Below are positions 42,767 through 52,288 of a DNA stretch of 64,000 nucleotides, in pieces. The position numbers were made by a program, and so were the translations under genes. Under the pieces are notes generated by a model, which was not told the origin of the DNA, searched no databases, and saw only the letters and a program-made list of their open reading frames with translations. The DNA comes from G016756615 sp050958605 (GTDB lineage Bacteria > Pseudomonadota > Alphaproteobacteria > Rhizobiales > Rhizobiaceae): assembly GCF_050958605.1 (NCBI RefSeq), contig NZ_JBJHDO010000002.1, forward strand, positions 186,001 to 250,000. Direction: 5' to 3'. How positions within the stretch are numbered: the first letter of the stretch is position 1; each line of letters opens with the position of its first letter.

Positions 42767-43990
42767 ATGACCGCGCCTCGCGCAGCCGCCCCGTCGCGGG
42801 ATCATCTGGAGTGGCCGTTCTTCGAGGCGGCCCATCGCGCGCTCGCCGGTGAGCTCGACCGCTTCGTCTCTGGAGGAGGGCTTGGAACGATCGACCACGC
42901 GAATGTAGACGCCGCCTGCCGCAGGCTGGTCGAGGCGCTCGGTGCCGCCGGCATCCTGAAGAACTGCGTGCCCAAGGCGTTCGGCGGAGCCTCCGAGGAG
43001 ATCGACAGCCGGTCGCTGTGCCTCGTTCGCGAGACGCTCGCCTATGCCGACGGGCTCGCCGACTTCGCCTTCGCCATGCAGGGCCTCGGCACGGGGGCGA
43101 TCAGCCTTTCCGGCTCGGACGCACTGAAGAAGCGCGTCCTGCCCGCAGTTGCACGGGGCGAGCTGATATCGGCCTTCGCTCTGTCGGAGCCGGAAGCGGG
43201 CTCCGATGTTGCCGCGATGCGCTGCGCGGCAAGGCGCGAGGGCGATTCCTACGTGCTCGATGGCGAGAAGACCTGGATCTCCAATGGCGGCATAGCAGAC
43301 GTCTACACGGTTTTTGCCCGCACGGGCGAAGCGCCGGGCACGCGAGGCATCTCGGCTTTTGTGGTCTTTGCCGACGCGCCGGGCTTCTCCATCGCCGAAC
43401 GTATCGAGACGATCGCGCCGCATCCGCTCGCCCGGCTCCGTTTCGAGAATTGCCGTATCCCGGCCTCGCATCTGCTGGGGCAAGCGGGGGAGGGGTTCAA
43501 GATCGCGATGCGCACCCTCGATATCTTCCGCCCCTCCGTTGCCGCGGCGGCGATCGGTTTCGCACGCCGCGCGCTCGACGAGGCGCTGGCACATGCGCGC
43601 TCCCGCGCCATGTTCGGCGCGACGCTCGCCGATCTACCGACGGCACAGGGCACGCTTGGTGATATGGCGACGGCCGTCGACGCGGCGGCCCTGCTCACCT
43701 GCCGCACCGCCTGGCGGCGCGACGTGCAGAAGCTTCCGACGACGAAGGAAGCGGCCATGGCGAAGATGACCGCCACGGAAAATGCCCAATGGGTGATCGA
43801 CCAGGCCGTCCAGCTCTTCGGCGGGCGCGGTGTGCGGGTCGGCGAAATCGCCGAGCGTCTCTATCGGGAGATCCGGGCGCTGCGCATCTATGAAGGCGCC
43901 ACCGAGGTCCAGAAGCTCATTATCGGGCGCGAACTCCTGAAGGGGCTCGCCAAGGAAAATCTGCCCAGGAACAATCATGACCGCGACTAA
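42767..43990 (+). CDS. Acyl-CoA dehydrogenase
   Basis: A 407-residue flavoprotein of the acyl-CoA dehydrogenase family. Conserved signatures include AFALSEPEAGSDVAAM (FAD/substrate contact), GEKTWISNG, and the C-terminal FGGRGVRVGEIAERLYRE and YEGATEVQKLIIGREL. It should introduce a double bond in an acyl-CoA of the pathway, passing electrons to ETF. The start at 42767 follows the hydratase stop by one base. Its end overlaps the RidA gene by 14 bases. Confidence 0.92.
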   Translation: MTAPRAAAPSRDHLEWPFFEAAHRALAGELDRFVSGGGLGTIDHANVDAACRRLVEALGAAGILKNCVPKAFGGASEEIDSRSLCLVRETLAYADGLADFAFAMQGLGTGAISLSGSDALKKRVLPAVARGELISAFALSEPEAGSDVAAMRCAARREGDSYVLDGEKTWISNGGIADVYTVFARTGEAPGTRGISAFVVFADAPGFSIAERIETIAPHPLARLRFENCRIPASHLLGQAGEGFKIAMRTLDIFRPSVAAAAIGFARRALDEALAHARSRAMFGATLADLPTAQGTLGDMATAVDAAALLTCRTAWRRDVQKLPTTKEAAMAKMTATENAQWVIDQAVQLFGGRGVRVGEIAERLYREIRALRIYEGATEVQKLIIGRELLKGLAKENLPRNNHDRD

Positions 43991-44414
43991 GCAATCACTC
44001 AACGTACAGCCAGAAACGCCTCATCGTACCCTCCAGCCGGCCGGCTGGGCAAAGCCGCTCGGTTACGCCAATGGCATGGAAGCGCGCGGCCGGACGGTCT
44101 TCGTCGGCGGCCAGATCGGTTGGAACGCCGAGTGCCGGTTCGAGACGCATGACCTTGCCGGGCAAGTGCGCCAGACGCTGGAGAACATCGTCGCCATCCT
44201 GCGAGAGGCTGGCGCCGGTCCCGAGCATGTAACGACCATGACCTGGTACGTGCTCGACAGAAAGCGATATTCGGCCTCGCTCAAGGAGATCGGCGCGGCC
44301 TACAAGGCCACCATGGGTCGGCACTTTCCGGCGATGGCGGTGGTGGAGGTGTCGGGCCTCATCGAGAACGAGGCCTTGGTCGAGATTCAGGCGACCGCCG
44401 TGGTACCGGACTGA
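43977..44414 (+). CDS. RidA/YjgF family protein, likely imine or enamine deaminase
   Basis: A 145-residue RidA-family protein with the conserved RTVFVGGQIGWNAE, VRQTLENIVAILREAGAGPE and the C-terminal HFPAMAVVEVSGLIENEALVEIQATAV blocks. RidA proteins hydrolyse enamines or imines to ketones and ammonia. The product of 2-aminobenzoyl-CoA hydroxylation and reduction is a cyclic enamine, so this protein could release the amino group as ammonia. It overlaps the dehydrogenase gene and closes the operon. Confidence 0.88.
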   Translation: MTATKQSLNVQPETPHRTLQPAGWAKPLGYANGMEARGRTVFVGGQIGWNAECRFETHDLAGQVRQTLENIVAILREAGAGPEHVTTMTWYVLDRKRYSASLKEIGAAYKATMGRHFPAMAVVEVSGLIENEALVEIQATAVVPD

Positions 44415-44492
44415 ATAGCCATCAAGACTTGACGACAAAGGGGCAGCATCAGCTATTGAAGATATATTTCATTCGTATGAGCAGCTGCTTCC

Positions 44493-45518
44493 ATGACGCA
44501 AAGGACCAAGGATCGGCGGCCCACACTTGCTGATGTCGCAAAGCGGGCGGGGGTTTCGCGCAGCCTGGTGTCGCTGGCGATCCGCGGCGAAGGTTATGTC
44601 CGGGCGGAGTCACGCGAGCGGATCGCCAAGGCCGCCGCGGAGCTCAACTATCAGCCCAACCTCGCGGCGCGCAGCCTGGCCAGTGCTCAAGCCGGCTACA
44701 TCGGCATCGTGGTCGGCCAGGTCACCAATCCACTACAAGCCGAGATCGCCAAATGGGCCAGCGTGCTCTCGGCCGAGCAAGGCCTCACGGCTCTCGTGTC
44801 GCTCGATGCCGAAAGCGACGAGAATGCCGAGGCGGCGATCAGGGCGCTGATGGCGCATCGCGTTTCGGGCGTCATGCTTGTCGGCGCACCATACGAAAAG
44901 GCCGCAATCGCAAGAGTCGCGGCCGAAATTCCCTCGGTCTATATTGGCCGTCTGCTCAAAGTGGTGGACGTCGACAGCGTCACCACCGATCATATACTCG
45001 GAGCGAATATGGCCGTGGACCATCTGGTGTCGCTCGGCCACAGGTGCATTGCCCATGTCGATGGCGGGGCTTCGCCCGGCGCCGAGCGGATGTGCCAAGG
45101 CTATCGTGAAGCCATGGAACGACACGGGCTGACTGGCTCCATCCGGATTGTTTCCGGCGCTTATACGATCGATGCCGGGGCGGCAGCCGGCCGGGAACTG
45201 TTCGGCTCCGGGACGGCGGTCCCCGAGGCCGTGTTCGCCTCGAGTGATCTCGCCGCGATCGGCGTGATCAACGAGGCCGCCAGGCATGGAATTTCCATTC
45301 CCGACGATCTTCATGTCGTCGGTTATGACGATGTCACGCTTGCCGGAACCGAGACCTTGTCGCTGACGAGCATCCACCAATCGGCGCGCGATCTCGCCGA
45401 GGCGGGGGTGTCCGCGATGATACGCCGGCTCCGTCAGCCAGAAGCGCCGACAAACAAGGCGCTCGTGCCGCCAAAGCTTGTGGCGCGACGCAGCACCGGA
45501 ACTTCTCGAAGCCTGTAG
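44493..45518 (+). CDS. LacI family regulator
   Basis: A 341-residue regulator. The helix-turn-helix (residues about 10-35: TLADVAKRAGVSRSLVSLAI) and hinge (LNYQPNLAARSL) are followed by a periplasmic-binding-protein-like effector domain (about 65-330). It precedes an ABC transporter operon by 105 bp, and a perfect 18-bp palindrome of LacI type lies in that gap, so it most likely represses the operon in response to a sugar-like compound. Confidence 0.9.
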   Translation: MTQRTKDRRPTLADVAKRAGVSRSLVSLAIRGEGYVRAESRERIAKAAAELNYQPNLAARSLASAQAGYIGIVVGQVTNPLQAEIAKWASVLSAEQGLTALVSLDAESDENAEAAIRALMAHRVSGVMLVGAPYEKAAIARVAAEIPSVYIGRLLKVVDVDSVTTDHILGANMAVDHLVSLGHRCIAHVDGGASPGAERMCQGYREAMERHGLTGSIRIVSGAYTIDAGAAAGRELFGSGTAVPEAVFASSDLAAIGVINEAARHGISIPDDLHVVGYDDVTLAGTETLSLTSIHQSARDLAEAGVSAMIRRLRQPEAPTNKALVPPKLVARRSTGTSRSL

Positions 45519-45559
45519 GATGGCCTTGACAAGCCGGCGAGGAACGTTGATTCATACGG

Positions 45560-45577
45560 TATTGGAGCGCTCCAATA
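45560..45577. promoter_or_regulatory. Perfect 18-bp LacI-type operator
   Basis: TATTGGAGCGCTCCAATA is a perfect palindrome with the central CG step typical of LacI/GalR operators. It lies 42 bp after the LacI gene and 46 bp before the ATPase gene, in the only gap of the region large enough for a promoter. Confidence 0.75.
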
Positions 45578-45623
45578 TTTTTCGGCGCGTCCCGTTTCGA
45601 AACACTCGGAAACGACAGTCTCG

Positions 45624-46715
45624 ATGGTAGCAATTCGCCTGGAAGGCATCAGGAAATCCTATGGCAGCGTCGAGGTGCTGAAGGGGATAGATCTCGAAAT
45701 CGCCCATGGCGAGTTCGTGGTCTTCGTCGGTCCGTCCGGCTGCGGAAAATCGACTTTGCTTCGGGTTCTGGCTGGGCTGGAAACTGTCGGCGCGGGCGAG
45801 ATTCATTTCGGCGCGAAACGCGTGACGAACGTACCGCCGGCGAAGCGCGGCGTGGCAATGGTCTTCCAGTCCTACGCGCTTTATCCGCATATGAGCGTCG
45901 CCGAGAACATGACGATGAGCTTGCGTCTTGCTGGAGTGCCCAAGGCCGAGCGGCGCAAGAAGGCGGCCGAAGTGGCGGGCATGCTGCAGCTTGATGCTCT
46001 GCTGGATCGCAAACCGGCCGAGCTGTCCGGAGGGCAAAGGCAGCGCGTCGCGATCGGGCGGGCTCTCGTCCGGCGCCCGGAGATATTCCTGTTCGACGAG
46101 CCGCTTTCCAATCTCGACGCGGCGTTGCGCGCTGAAACCAGGGTCGGCATCGCCAGGCTGCACCACACGCTCGACAATACGATGATCTATGTGACTCATG
46201 ATCAGGTCGAGGCTATGACGATGGCCGACCGTATCGTGATCCTGGACCAAGGGCGCATCGCGCAGGCTGGTGCCCCGATGGAGCTTTATCACCGGCCGGC
46301 GAACAAGTTCGTCGCGGGCTTCCTCGGAGCTCCGAAGATGAACTTCCTCGACGTGGCGGAAACCAGACGGCGGGACGGGACGGTCGAGCTAGACCTCGAA
46401 ACGGGCGAGACGATCAGCCTCGCCCGAAGCCTTTCGGGCGCGGCGAAGACCCTCGGATTGAGGCCGGAACATCTCCAGCTTGCCGCCGATGGTCCGATTT
46501 CGGGCCGTGTGGTGACCATTGAGCGGCTGGGCAGCGAAACTCTTGTCTATGTCGAAAACGGCTCGGCCGCCCTTGTCGTCAAGACAGAAAAAGAAAGTCC
46601 GGCCGCCGTCGGCGATGTGGTGAGAATGACGTTCGATCCCAAGCGCGCGCATCTCTTTGCCGAGGACGGGAATTCGATCGCCGCCGAGGGCGACGCCAGA
46701 CTAAATCGATCATGA
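45624..46715 (+). CDS. Sugar ABC transporter ATPase, UgpC/MalK type
   Basis: A 363-residue CUT1-type ATPase. Walker A GPSGCGKST is at residues 36-44, signature LSGGQRQR near 135, Walker B IFLFDEPLSNLDAAL and the switch VTHDQVEAM follow; the C-terminal regulatory domain is complete. It is the first gene after the LacI operator, and the binding protein and two permeases follow, so this importer is fully encoded in one operon. Confidence 0.92.
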   Translation: MVAIRLEGIRKSYGSVEVLKGIDLEIAHGEFVVFVGPSGCGKSTLLRVLAGLETVGAGEIHFGAKRVTNVPPAKRGVAMVFQSYALYPHMSVAENMTMSLRLAGVPKAERRKKAAEVAGMLQLDALLDRKPAELSGGQRQRVAIGRALVRRPEIFLFDEPLSNLDAALRAETRVGIARLHHTLDNTMIYVTHDQVEAMTMADRIVILDQGRIAQAGAPMELYHRPANKFVAGFLGAPKMNFLDVAETRRRDGTVELDLETGETISLARSLSGAAKTLGLRPEHLQLAADGPISGRVVTIERLGSETLVYVENGSAALVVKTEKESPAAVGDVVRMTFDPKRAHLFAEDGNSIAAEGDARLNRS

Positions 46716-46766
46716 GTGGAACGGTCGCAGGCTCATGAGCCTGGACCAATGGTGGAGGAAACTAAG

Positions 46767-48140
46767 ATGTATTTCGAGACGCGATTGAAAGGCCTTGCAT
46801 TGGTCGCCGGCCTCATGTCGGCAAGCTGTCTCCCGGCCGTCGCCCAAACACAGATCAACGTGATCGGCTTCGGAGCAGGTTTTGCATGGGCCGATCTTTT
46901 CGGGCCCTCGGGCACGGAAAAGACGCAGGCACTCCTCGACTTCGAAAAGAAATACGACATCGTCATCAACATGGAATATGCCGATGAGGACGTGGCACGG
47001 CAGAAGGTGCTGCTCGATCTCGTCAATGGCACCGGCAACTACGATCTGGTGATGCTCGGCAGCGACGGCGCCGTCCAGACCTATGCGGCGGCCGGCTATC
47101 TCGAGCCGCTCACGGAACGGGTGAAGACCGAGACTGAGCTGTTCGATCCTTCCAAGGTTTACGCCCCGTTCCTGGAAGCCAACACCGTGAATGGCGAGCT
47201 TTGGGGGCTTCCCTACTACTCGTTCGGCTCCGGCGCCGTGTATCGCAAGGACATCTTCGACAAATACGGAATCAAGGAGTTCCCGAAAACAACCGAAGAA
47301 ATGGAGTCCGCTCTCAAGACCATCAAGGAAGGTCTCGCCAAGGATGGCGTCACGGACGTCTATCCACTGACCATGCGTGGTGCGCCCGGCGAGGAGCCAT
47401 CGCTCGATCTCAGCGGATTCGTCTACGCCTATGCCGGCTATCCGGCCTGGTTCGAAGGCGGCGCGGGAACACCGGAGGAGATCAAGGCCAAGAAAGCACA
47501 GCCCATCTTTACCGGCGACTTCCGAAAGGGCTTCGAGACCTTCGTGCGCTGGTCGCAGGAATACGGGCCTCCCGGGATCGCCACCCACACCTGGGTGGAC
47601 ATGATGAATCTCTACGCACAGGGCAAGGCGGTCGTGCTGTTCCCATCGGCCATCAACGCTTTCGCTGGCATTCCTTCGTCCAAAGTGCCCGAGGTGAAGG
47701 AGTTCAGCACATTCGCGCCGGCGCCGACCGGGCCGTCGGGCAAGGCCGTGCAGAGCTTCTGGACATTCTCCGTCGGCGTCAGTGCCTTCTCGAAGAACAA
47801 GGACGCGGCCTACAAGGCGCTTGCCTTCCTGACCAGCGAGAACACGATGCGCGCCTTCAACGAGACCATCGGCTGGCCGTACACGACCTATCCGTCGATC
47901 ATGCACAGCCCGACGCTCCAGGACAAATGGCCTGCCGCCATGCTCGACCAGATCGAGGCATCCTTCACGTCAGCCGATCCGCACTATTTTCCGTATATCC
48001 CGGAACTCACCGAGTTCATGGACAAGGTCGGGACCGCAGCCTCGGCATCGATCGCGGGGACAGCGAGCGTCGACGACAGCCTGAACGAACTGCAGGGCTG
48101 GGCGACCGATCGCATGAACCGGGCCGGCTACTACCAATAA
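46767..48140 (+). CDS. Extracellular solute-binding protein (family 1)
   Basis: A 457-residue periplasmic binding protein with a Sec signal peptide (KGLALVAGLMSASCLPAVAQ, cleavage likely after AVA-QT). The fold shows the usual YDLVMLGSDGAVQTYAAAGY and EVKEFSTFAPAPTGPSG segments. GGTGGAGGAAACTAAG precedes the ATG at 46767. It delivers the unknown substrate to the permeases encoded next. The substrate is probably a sugar or sugar derivative. Confidence 0.92.
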   Translation: MYFETRLKGLALVAGLMSASCLPAVAQTQINVIGFGAGFAWADLFGPSGTEKTQALLDFEKKYDIVINMEYADEDVARQKVLLDLVNGTGNYDLVMLGSDGAVQTYAAAGYLEPLTERVKTETELFDPSKVYAPFLEANTVNGELWGLPYYSFGSGAVYRKDIFDKYGIKEFPKTTEEMESALKTIKEGLAKDGVTDVYPLTMRGAPGEEPSLDLSGFVYAYAGYPAWFEGGAGTPEEIKAKKAQPIFTGDFRKGFETFVRWSQEYGPPGIATHTWVDMMNLYAQGKAVVLFPSAINAFAGIPSSKVPEVKEFSTFAPAPTGPSGKAVQSFWTFSVGVSAFSKNKDAAYKALAFLTSENTMRAFNETIGWPYTTYPSIMHSPTLQDKWPAAMLDQIEASFTSADPHYFPYIPELTEFMDKVGTAASASIAGTASVDDSLNELQGWATDRMNRAGYYQ

Positions 48141-48200
48141 ATCATTACGCTTTCCCGGGCGGTTGCCTGCCGCCCGGGATTGTTCAAGGGCTTGCATGCG

Positions 48201-49052
48201 ATGCTGAAAGACTGGCGGTTCTGGTTTGTCGTCCCGACCGTGCTGGCGCTCGGGACCGTCGTCTTCTTCCCGAGCGGCTATCTCCTATGGATGAGCGTCT
48301 CGCATTGGGTCGTCACGCAACCCGGAGTTTATTTCAACGGTCTCGCCAACTTCTCGAACCTGTTCGGCAGCAGTGAATTTGGCGCGGCCGTTTGGATTAC
48401 GGCGCTCTATCTGGTTCTTTCGACCGTGCTGATGCTGGCGCTTGCCTTTGGTTTTGCGCTGGCCCTGGCTAGCCCCGGCTCCTCCGGCCTCGTGCGCGCG
48501 GTGATCGTGATGCCGCTGGTCATCCCGCCCGTCGTCGCGGGCTTTACCTGGCGCTTCCTCCTAAACGGCGAGATCGGTTTCATTGGGGCGTTCCTGCTGC
48601 CGATGATGGGAATGAAGATCAATCTGCTTGCCGATCCCGTCGGCGCGCTCTTCTCGATCGTCGTCGCCGACGTGTGGAGCCGCACGCCCTTCATGTTCCT
48701 GATCTTCCTCGCGGCGCTTCAAAGCATCCCGCGCGACTATTACGAAGCGGTCCGGCTCGACGGCGCGACGCGCCTGCAGGAGTTCCGCCTAGTCACGCTC
48801 CCCCTGATGAAGGGGGCCGTGGCGGTGGCGCTGCTGTTTCGGGTCATCGATGCGCTGAACACCTTCGAACTCATCTACGTCATGACCAAGGGCGGCCCTG
48901 GCCGCGCGACGCAAACCCTCTCTCTTCTGGGATGGAAAACGGCTTTCCAGGGTTTCGATCTTGGCGGCGCCGCAGCCCTGGGTGTCGTCATGCTGGTCGT
49001 GACGACAATCTGTGCAAGCGTCGTTTTCAGACGGTTCATGAGGACGAACTGA
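48201..49052 (+). CDS. ABC transporter permease, MalF type
   Basis: A 283-residue inner-membrane protein with six predicted helices and the EAA loop (YEAVRLDGATRLQEFRLVTLP). The ATG at 48201 is chosen; a TTG at 48180, seven codons upstream, is an alternative since the spacing of the AAGGG element is not decisive. Its stop overlaps the ATG of the partner permease by one base. Part of the LacI-controlled importer. Confidence 0.88.
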   Translation: MLKDWRFWFVVPTVLALGTVVFFPSGYLLWMSVSHWVVTQPGVYFNGLANFSNLFGSSEFGAAVWITALYLVLSTVLMLALAFGFALALASPGSSGLVRAVIVMPLVIPPVVAGFTWRFLLNGEIGFIGAFLLPMMGMKINLLADPVGALFSIVVADVWSRTPFMFLIFLAALQSIPRDYYEAVRLDGATRLQEFRLVTLPLMKGAVAVALLFRVIDALNTFELIYVMTKGGPGRATQTLSLLGWKTAFQGFDLGGAAALGVVMLVVTTICASVVFRRFMRTN

Positions 49053-49882
49053 TGTCGAACGAAGCCGGCCAAACCGCCTTAAGGAAAATCGGACGGGTGC
49101 TCTTCATCATTGCGGCACTCGTGTTCGTGCTCATGCCGATCGCATGGCTGGCGCTCGGTTCCTTCAAGACCCGCGAGGCTGCCCTTGCGGTGCCGCCGCA
49201 AATCCTGTTCGAGCCGGATTTTTCCGCCTACGCCAAGATCATGTCGCAAGGCTTTCTCGGATCGTTCCAGAACAGCCTGACAATTGCGCTGACAAACGTG
49301 GTGCTGACGCTTGTTCTGGGGACGCCGGCCGCCTTTGCGCTCACTCGGATGCGCGGTCCCGTCCAGGAGAATCTGTCGTTCTGGCTTTTGTCCATAAGGA
49401 TGGCCCCGCTCTTCGCTGTCATCCTGCCGCTCTATGTGCTGTTCAAATCGATCGGCCTGCTCGATACCCCGTTTGCCGTCGCGCTTGCGCATCTGACGCT
49501 GACCTTGCCGATGGCGATCTGGATGCTGGTGACTTATTTCCGCACCATTCCCGAAGATCTCGATCAGGCGGCCTTACTCGACGGCGCCAATGCGCTGCAG
49601 ATCCTGTGGCTTGTCATCATTCCTATCGCCCGTCCGATGTTGGCGTCGGTGGCGATCCTCGTTTTCATCTTTTCCTGGAACGAGTTTCTGCTCGCCTTCA
49701 TCCTGACGTCGAGGAATGCGCAGACTGTGCCCGTCGCTGTGGCCTCTCTTGCCGGGACCATGTCGTTCGACTGGCCGCTCATCGCCGCCGTTTCGGTGTG
49801 CTCGATGATCCCCGCCTTGCTGTTTGTCGGCTTCGCCCAGCGGCATATCGTTTCCGGGCTGGCTTCGGGGGCGGTCAAGTGA
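49052..49882 (+). CDS. ABC transporter permease, MalG type
   Basis: A 276-residue inner-membrane protein with six predicted helices and the EAA loop (DQAALLDGANALQILWLVIIP). It starts at 49052 in a TGATG overlap with the MalF-type permease, and its stop overlaps the GTG of the next gene (GTGA), so all are translationally coupled. It completes the importer encoded at 45624-49882. Confidence 0.9.
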   Translation: MSNEAGQTALRKIGRVLFIIAALVFVLMPIAWLALGSFKTREAALAVPPQILFEPDFSAYAKIMSQGFLGSFQNSLTIALTNVVLTLVLGTPAAFALTRMRGPVQENLSFWLLSIRMAPLFAVILPLYVLFKSIGLLDTPFAVALAHLTLTLPMAIWMLVTYFRTIPEDLDQAALLDGANALQILWLVIIPIARPMLASVAILVFIFSWNEFLLAFILTSRNAQTVPVAVASLAGTMSFDWPLIAAVSVCSMIPALLFVGFAQRHIVSGLASGAVK

Positions 49883-50607
49883 GCTCTTTTCACGTTCTCA
49901 TAACCGGAGCGACGGGCGGCATAGGATCCGCGTTGGCACACCACTTCGCAAAAGGCGGCTGGCTGGTCAGCGGCATCGACCTCGAAGTTGCCCGTGTCGA
50001 CGGTCCTGCCTATCGTCACTACCAGGCCGATATCACCGACGAGCTTGCGTTGAGCGCCGCATTCGACGCCGCCACGCGACGGGCACCGCTCGATGCGGTG
50101 ATCGCCAACGCCGCGCTCACGGATCTCGATCACCGGTTGGCGATCGATCTCGACTATAGAACCTGGCAACGCATCATGCGGGTCAATGTCGATGGAGCCT
50201 TTCTGACCGGGCGCCTGGCCGCCCGCCATATGCGTGCGCGGGAGCGAGGCAACATCGTTTTTGTGACCTCGTCGCTTGCGTTCCTCGATCAGGCGAAGGC
50301 CAATGACGCCCCGTACTGCGCTTCGAAATCCGCCGTCGAGATGTACGCCCGAGTGCTTGCGCTGGAGGCCGCGGCCGAGGGCATCAACGTCAACACGCTC
50401 TTCCCTTCGGTGAAGATAGATACCGGCTTTTTCGCCCATTTGCCGGAAGCGGAACGAGGGAGCCTGGCGCGCCCCGAGCTGCTCAACGAGACCGCGATGT
50501 TCCTCGCGAGCCTTGGCCCGGGAAAATTGACCGGCATGTCGCTCGATCAGCAGAAATGGGACGACGACAGTGCTTATCGGGAGAGCCTCATCGGAGCCGC
50601 ATCATGA
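49879..50607 (+). CDS. SDR family oxidoreductase
   Basis: A 242-residue classical SDR. The cofactor motif TGATGGIG is at residues 8-15, NAAL near 77 replaces NNAG, the catalytic serine lies in FVTSSLAFLD and the YCASK pair is near 152. It starts at GTG 49879 in a GTGA overlap with the permease gene. It probably oxidises or reduces the imported compound. The next gene also overlaps by four bases. Confidence 0.88.
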   Translation: MSSFHVLITGATGGIGSALAHHFAKGGWLVSGIDLEVARVDGPAYRHYQADITDELALSAAFDAATRRAPLDAVIANAALTDLDHRLAIDLDYRTWQRIMRVNVDGAFLTGRLAARHMRARERGNIVFVTSSLAFLDQAKANDAPYCASKSAVEMYARVLALEAAAEGINVNTLFPSVKIDTGFFAHLPEAERGSLARPELLNETAMFLASLGPGKLTGMSLDQQKWDDDSAYRESLIGAAS

Positions 50608-51359
50608 CCGATTTATACCTCGAGGCCGGCCTTGCGACGCTGCCGGAAATCAAGGACTTCGTCGCGCGCTGCCCGTATGTCATCCTTCCCGTCGGTTCGA
50701 CGGAGCAGCACGGGCCGCATCTGCCGATCAACACCGATACGATGATCGCCGAGGCGGTGGCGCTGGCCACGGCCAAACGCAGCCGCGGGCTTGTCCTTCC
50801 AGGAATCCCGCTCGGCTATGCCTGGGTTTGGCGCGACGTCCCGGCAAGCCTGACATTGAGCTTCGACACCTATGTGCGGGTCATAACGGAGACGGTCGAA
50901 AGCCTCTCGAGATGGGGCGTCAAGGCCGTCTACGTCATGTCCGGCCATGGCGCCAATCCGCAGGTCATCAAGCATGCTCTGCGTGAGTCGATCCATGGCA
51001 AGATCGATGTGAAGGTACTTTACGGCATGTATGCCGGCCTGAAGGAGATGATAGCCGAAGCCGATAGCGACAGCTGGCACGGGGATGTGCATGCAGAGGA
51101 AATCGAGACCTCGCTCATGCTGGCCATCGCACCGCATCTCGTCCGCATGGAATTGGCCGCCGCCGATTATCCGCCGGCGCCGGCCGACTACGGCCAGTCG
51201 GAGCTTGCGATGGGACATCTGATGCGTTCGGGCGTCTTCGGCGATCCGACCAAGGCGACCGCCGAGAAGGGCAGGCGCTGGCTCGATCTTGCCGCCGATC
51301 GCTCCGCAGCCCTCTGGACCAGCTTTCTCGAACGCCACAATCTGCCAACAGGAGAATAG
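50604..51359 (+). CDS. Creatininase family amidohydrolase-like protein
   Basis: A 251-residue protein of the creatininase family. Metal-binding segments are present: LPVGSTEQHGPHLPINTDT, MSGHGANPQVIK and WHGDVHAEEIETSLML. Family members hydrolyse cyclic amides (creatinine), open keto-inositol rings, or deformylate riboflavin and cofactor precursors, so a hydrolytic step on a cyclic intermediate is likely. Three bases separate it from the phosphotriesterase-family gene. The substrate is unknown. Confidence 0.88.
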   Translation: MTDLYLEAGLATLPEIKDFVARCPYVILPVGSTEQHGPHLPINTDTMIAEAVALATAKRSRGLVLPGIPLGYAWVWRDVPASLTLSFDTYVRVITETVESLSRWGVKAVYVMSGHGANPQVIKHALRESIHGKIDVKVLYGMYAGLKEMIAEADSDSWHGDVHAEEIETSLMLAIAPHLVRMELAAADYPPAPADYGQSELAMGHLMRSGVFGDPTKATAEKGRRWLDLAADRSAALWTSFLERHNLPTGE

Positions 51360-51361
51360 CC

Positions 51362-52288
51362 ATGGCTGAAATCATGACGACGCGGGGGCCGATCTCTCCC
51401 GACCAGCTTGGCGTGACCGATTATCACGAACACCTCTATGTCGAGCCGCCGAGCTGGCTCCACAAGAGCGATCCCGATTTTGCGCTGAACTCGGTCGAAA
51501 AATCCAGCGAGGAACTGCAACGCTTCGCCAAAGCCGGCGGGCGTACCCTGTGCGAACTGACGGCAGTCGATTTCGGCCGCAATATCAATAAGATCAAGGC
51601 AGTTGCCGACAATGTGCCGGAGGTGAACGTCATCGTGACGGCCGGCTACAACAGGCCCTCCTATATGGGCCGCTGGGTCCACGCCGTATCCGAGGCAGAT
51701 ATGATCCGGGACACCGTGCGCGATCTGACCAAGGGAATCGACGGCACGGATGTGAAAGCCGGCATCATCAAGTGCGGTACCGAATACAACAATTTCAACG
51801 AAAGCGGACAGAAGCTCGTGCGGGTGGCGGCTGCCGCCTATCGCGAAACGGGGCGCCCCGTCATCACGCATACCACTGCGGGTACGATGGGGTACGAGCA
51901 GGCGAGCCTGCTGATCGAGCTCGGGGTCGATCCGCACCGCATCGCGCTCAGTCACATGGACCGTAACCTGGATGCAGGCGACCATCTGCGGGTCACGAAA
52001 CTCGGCGTGTATGTCGGCTACGATTGCTTCGGCAAGACCAAATATGGTCCGGAATCCGCCCGACTGGCGCTGTTGCGCGAAATGTTGGACGCAGGCGCCG
52101 GGCATCGCATCTTGATCGGCAACGACCTGGGACGACCAAGCTACTGGAAGTCCTATGGAGGCGGTCCCGGGCTCGATTTCGTGCTGACGGAATTCCAGGA
52201 GCGCGCGCTCGCGAGCGGCTTCACGAAAGCCGAACTCGACATGATGCTCATCGACAATCCGCGCCGTTTCTTTGCCGGCGAGCAATGA
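51362..52288 (+). CDS. Phosphotriesterase family protein, probable lactonase
   Basis: A 308-residue amidohydrolase-superfamily TIM barrel. The binuclear metal ligands are visible: HEH in TDYHEHLY near residue 22, the bridging lysine in GIIKCGTE near 140, histidines in ITHTTAG and LSHMDRN, and the aspartate in GNDLG. Characterised relatives with this pattern hydrolyse sugar lactones rather than phosphotriesters. Together with the SDR and FGGY kinase it suggests oxidation to a lactone, opening and phosphorylation. Confidence 0.88.
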   Translation: MAEIMTTRGPISPDQLGVTDYHEHLYVEPPSWLHKSDPDFALNSVEKSSEELQRFAKAGGRTLCELTAVDFGRNINKIKAVADNVPEVNVIVTAGYNRPSYMGRWVHAVSEADMIRDTVRDLTKGIDGTDVKAGIIKCGTEYNNFNESGQKLVRVAAAAYRETGRPVITHTTAGTMGYEQASLLIELGVDPHRIALSHMDRNLDAGDHLRVTKLGVYVGYDCFGKTKYGPESARLALLREMLDAGAGHRILIGNDLGRPSYWKSYGGGPGLDFVLTEFQERALASGFTKAELDMMLIDNPRRFFAGEQ

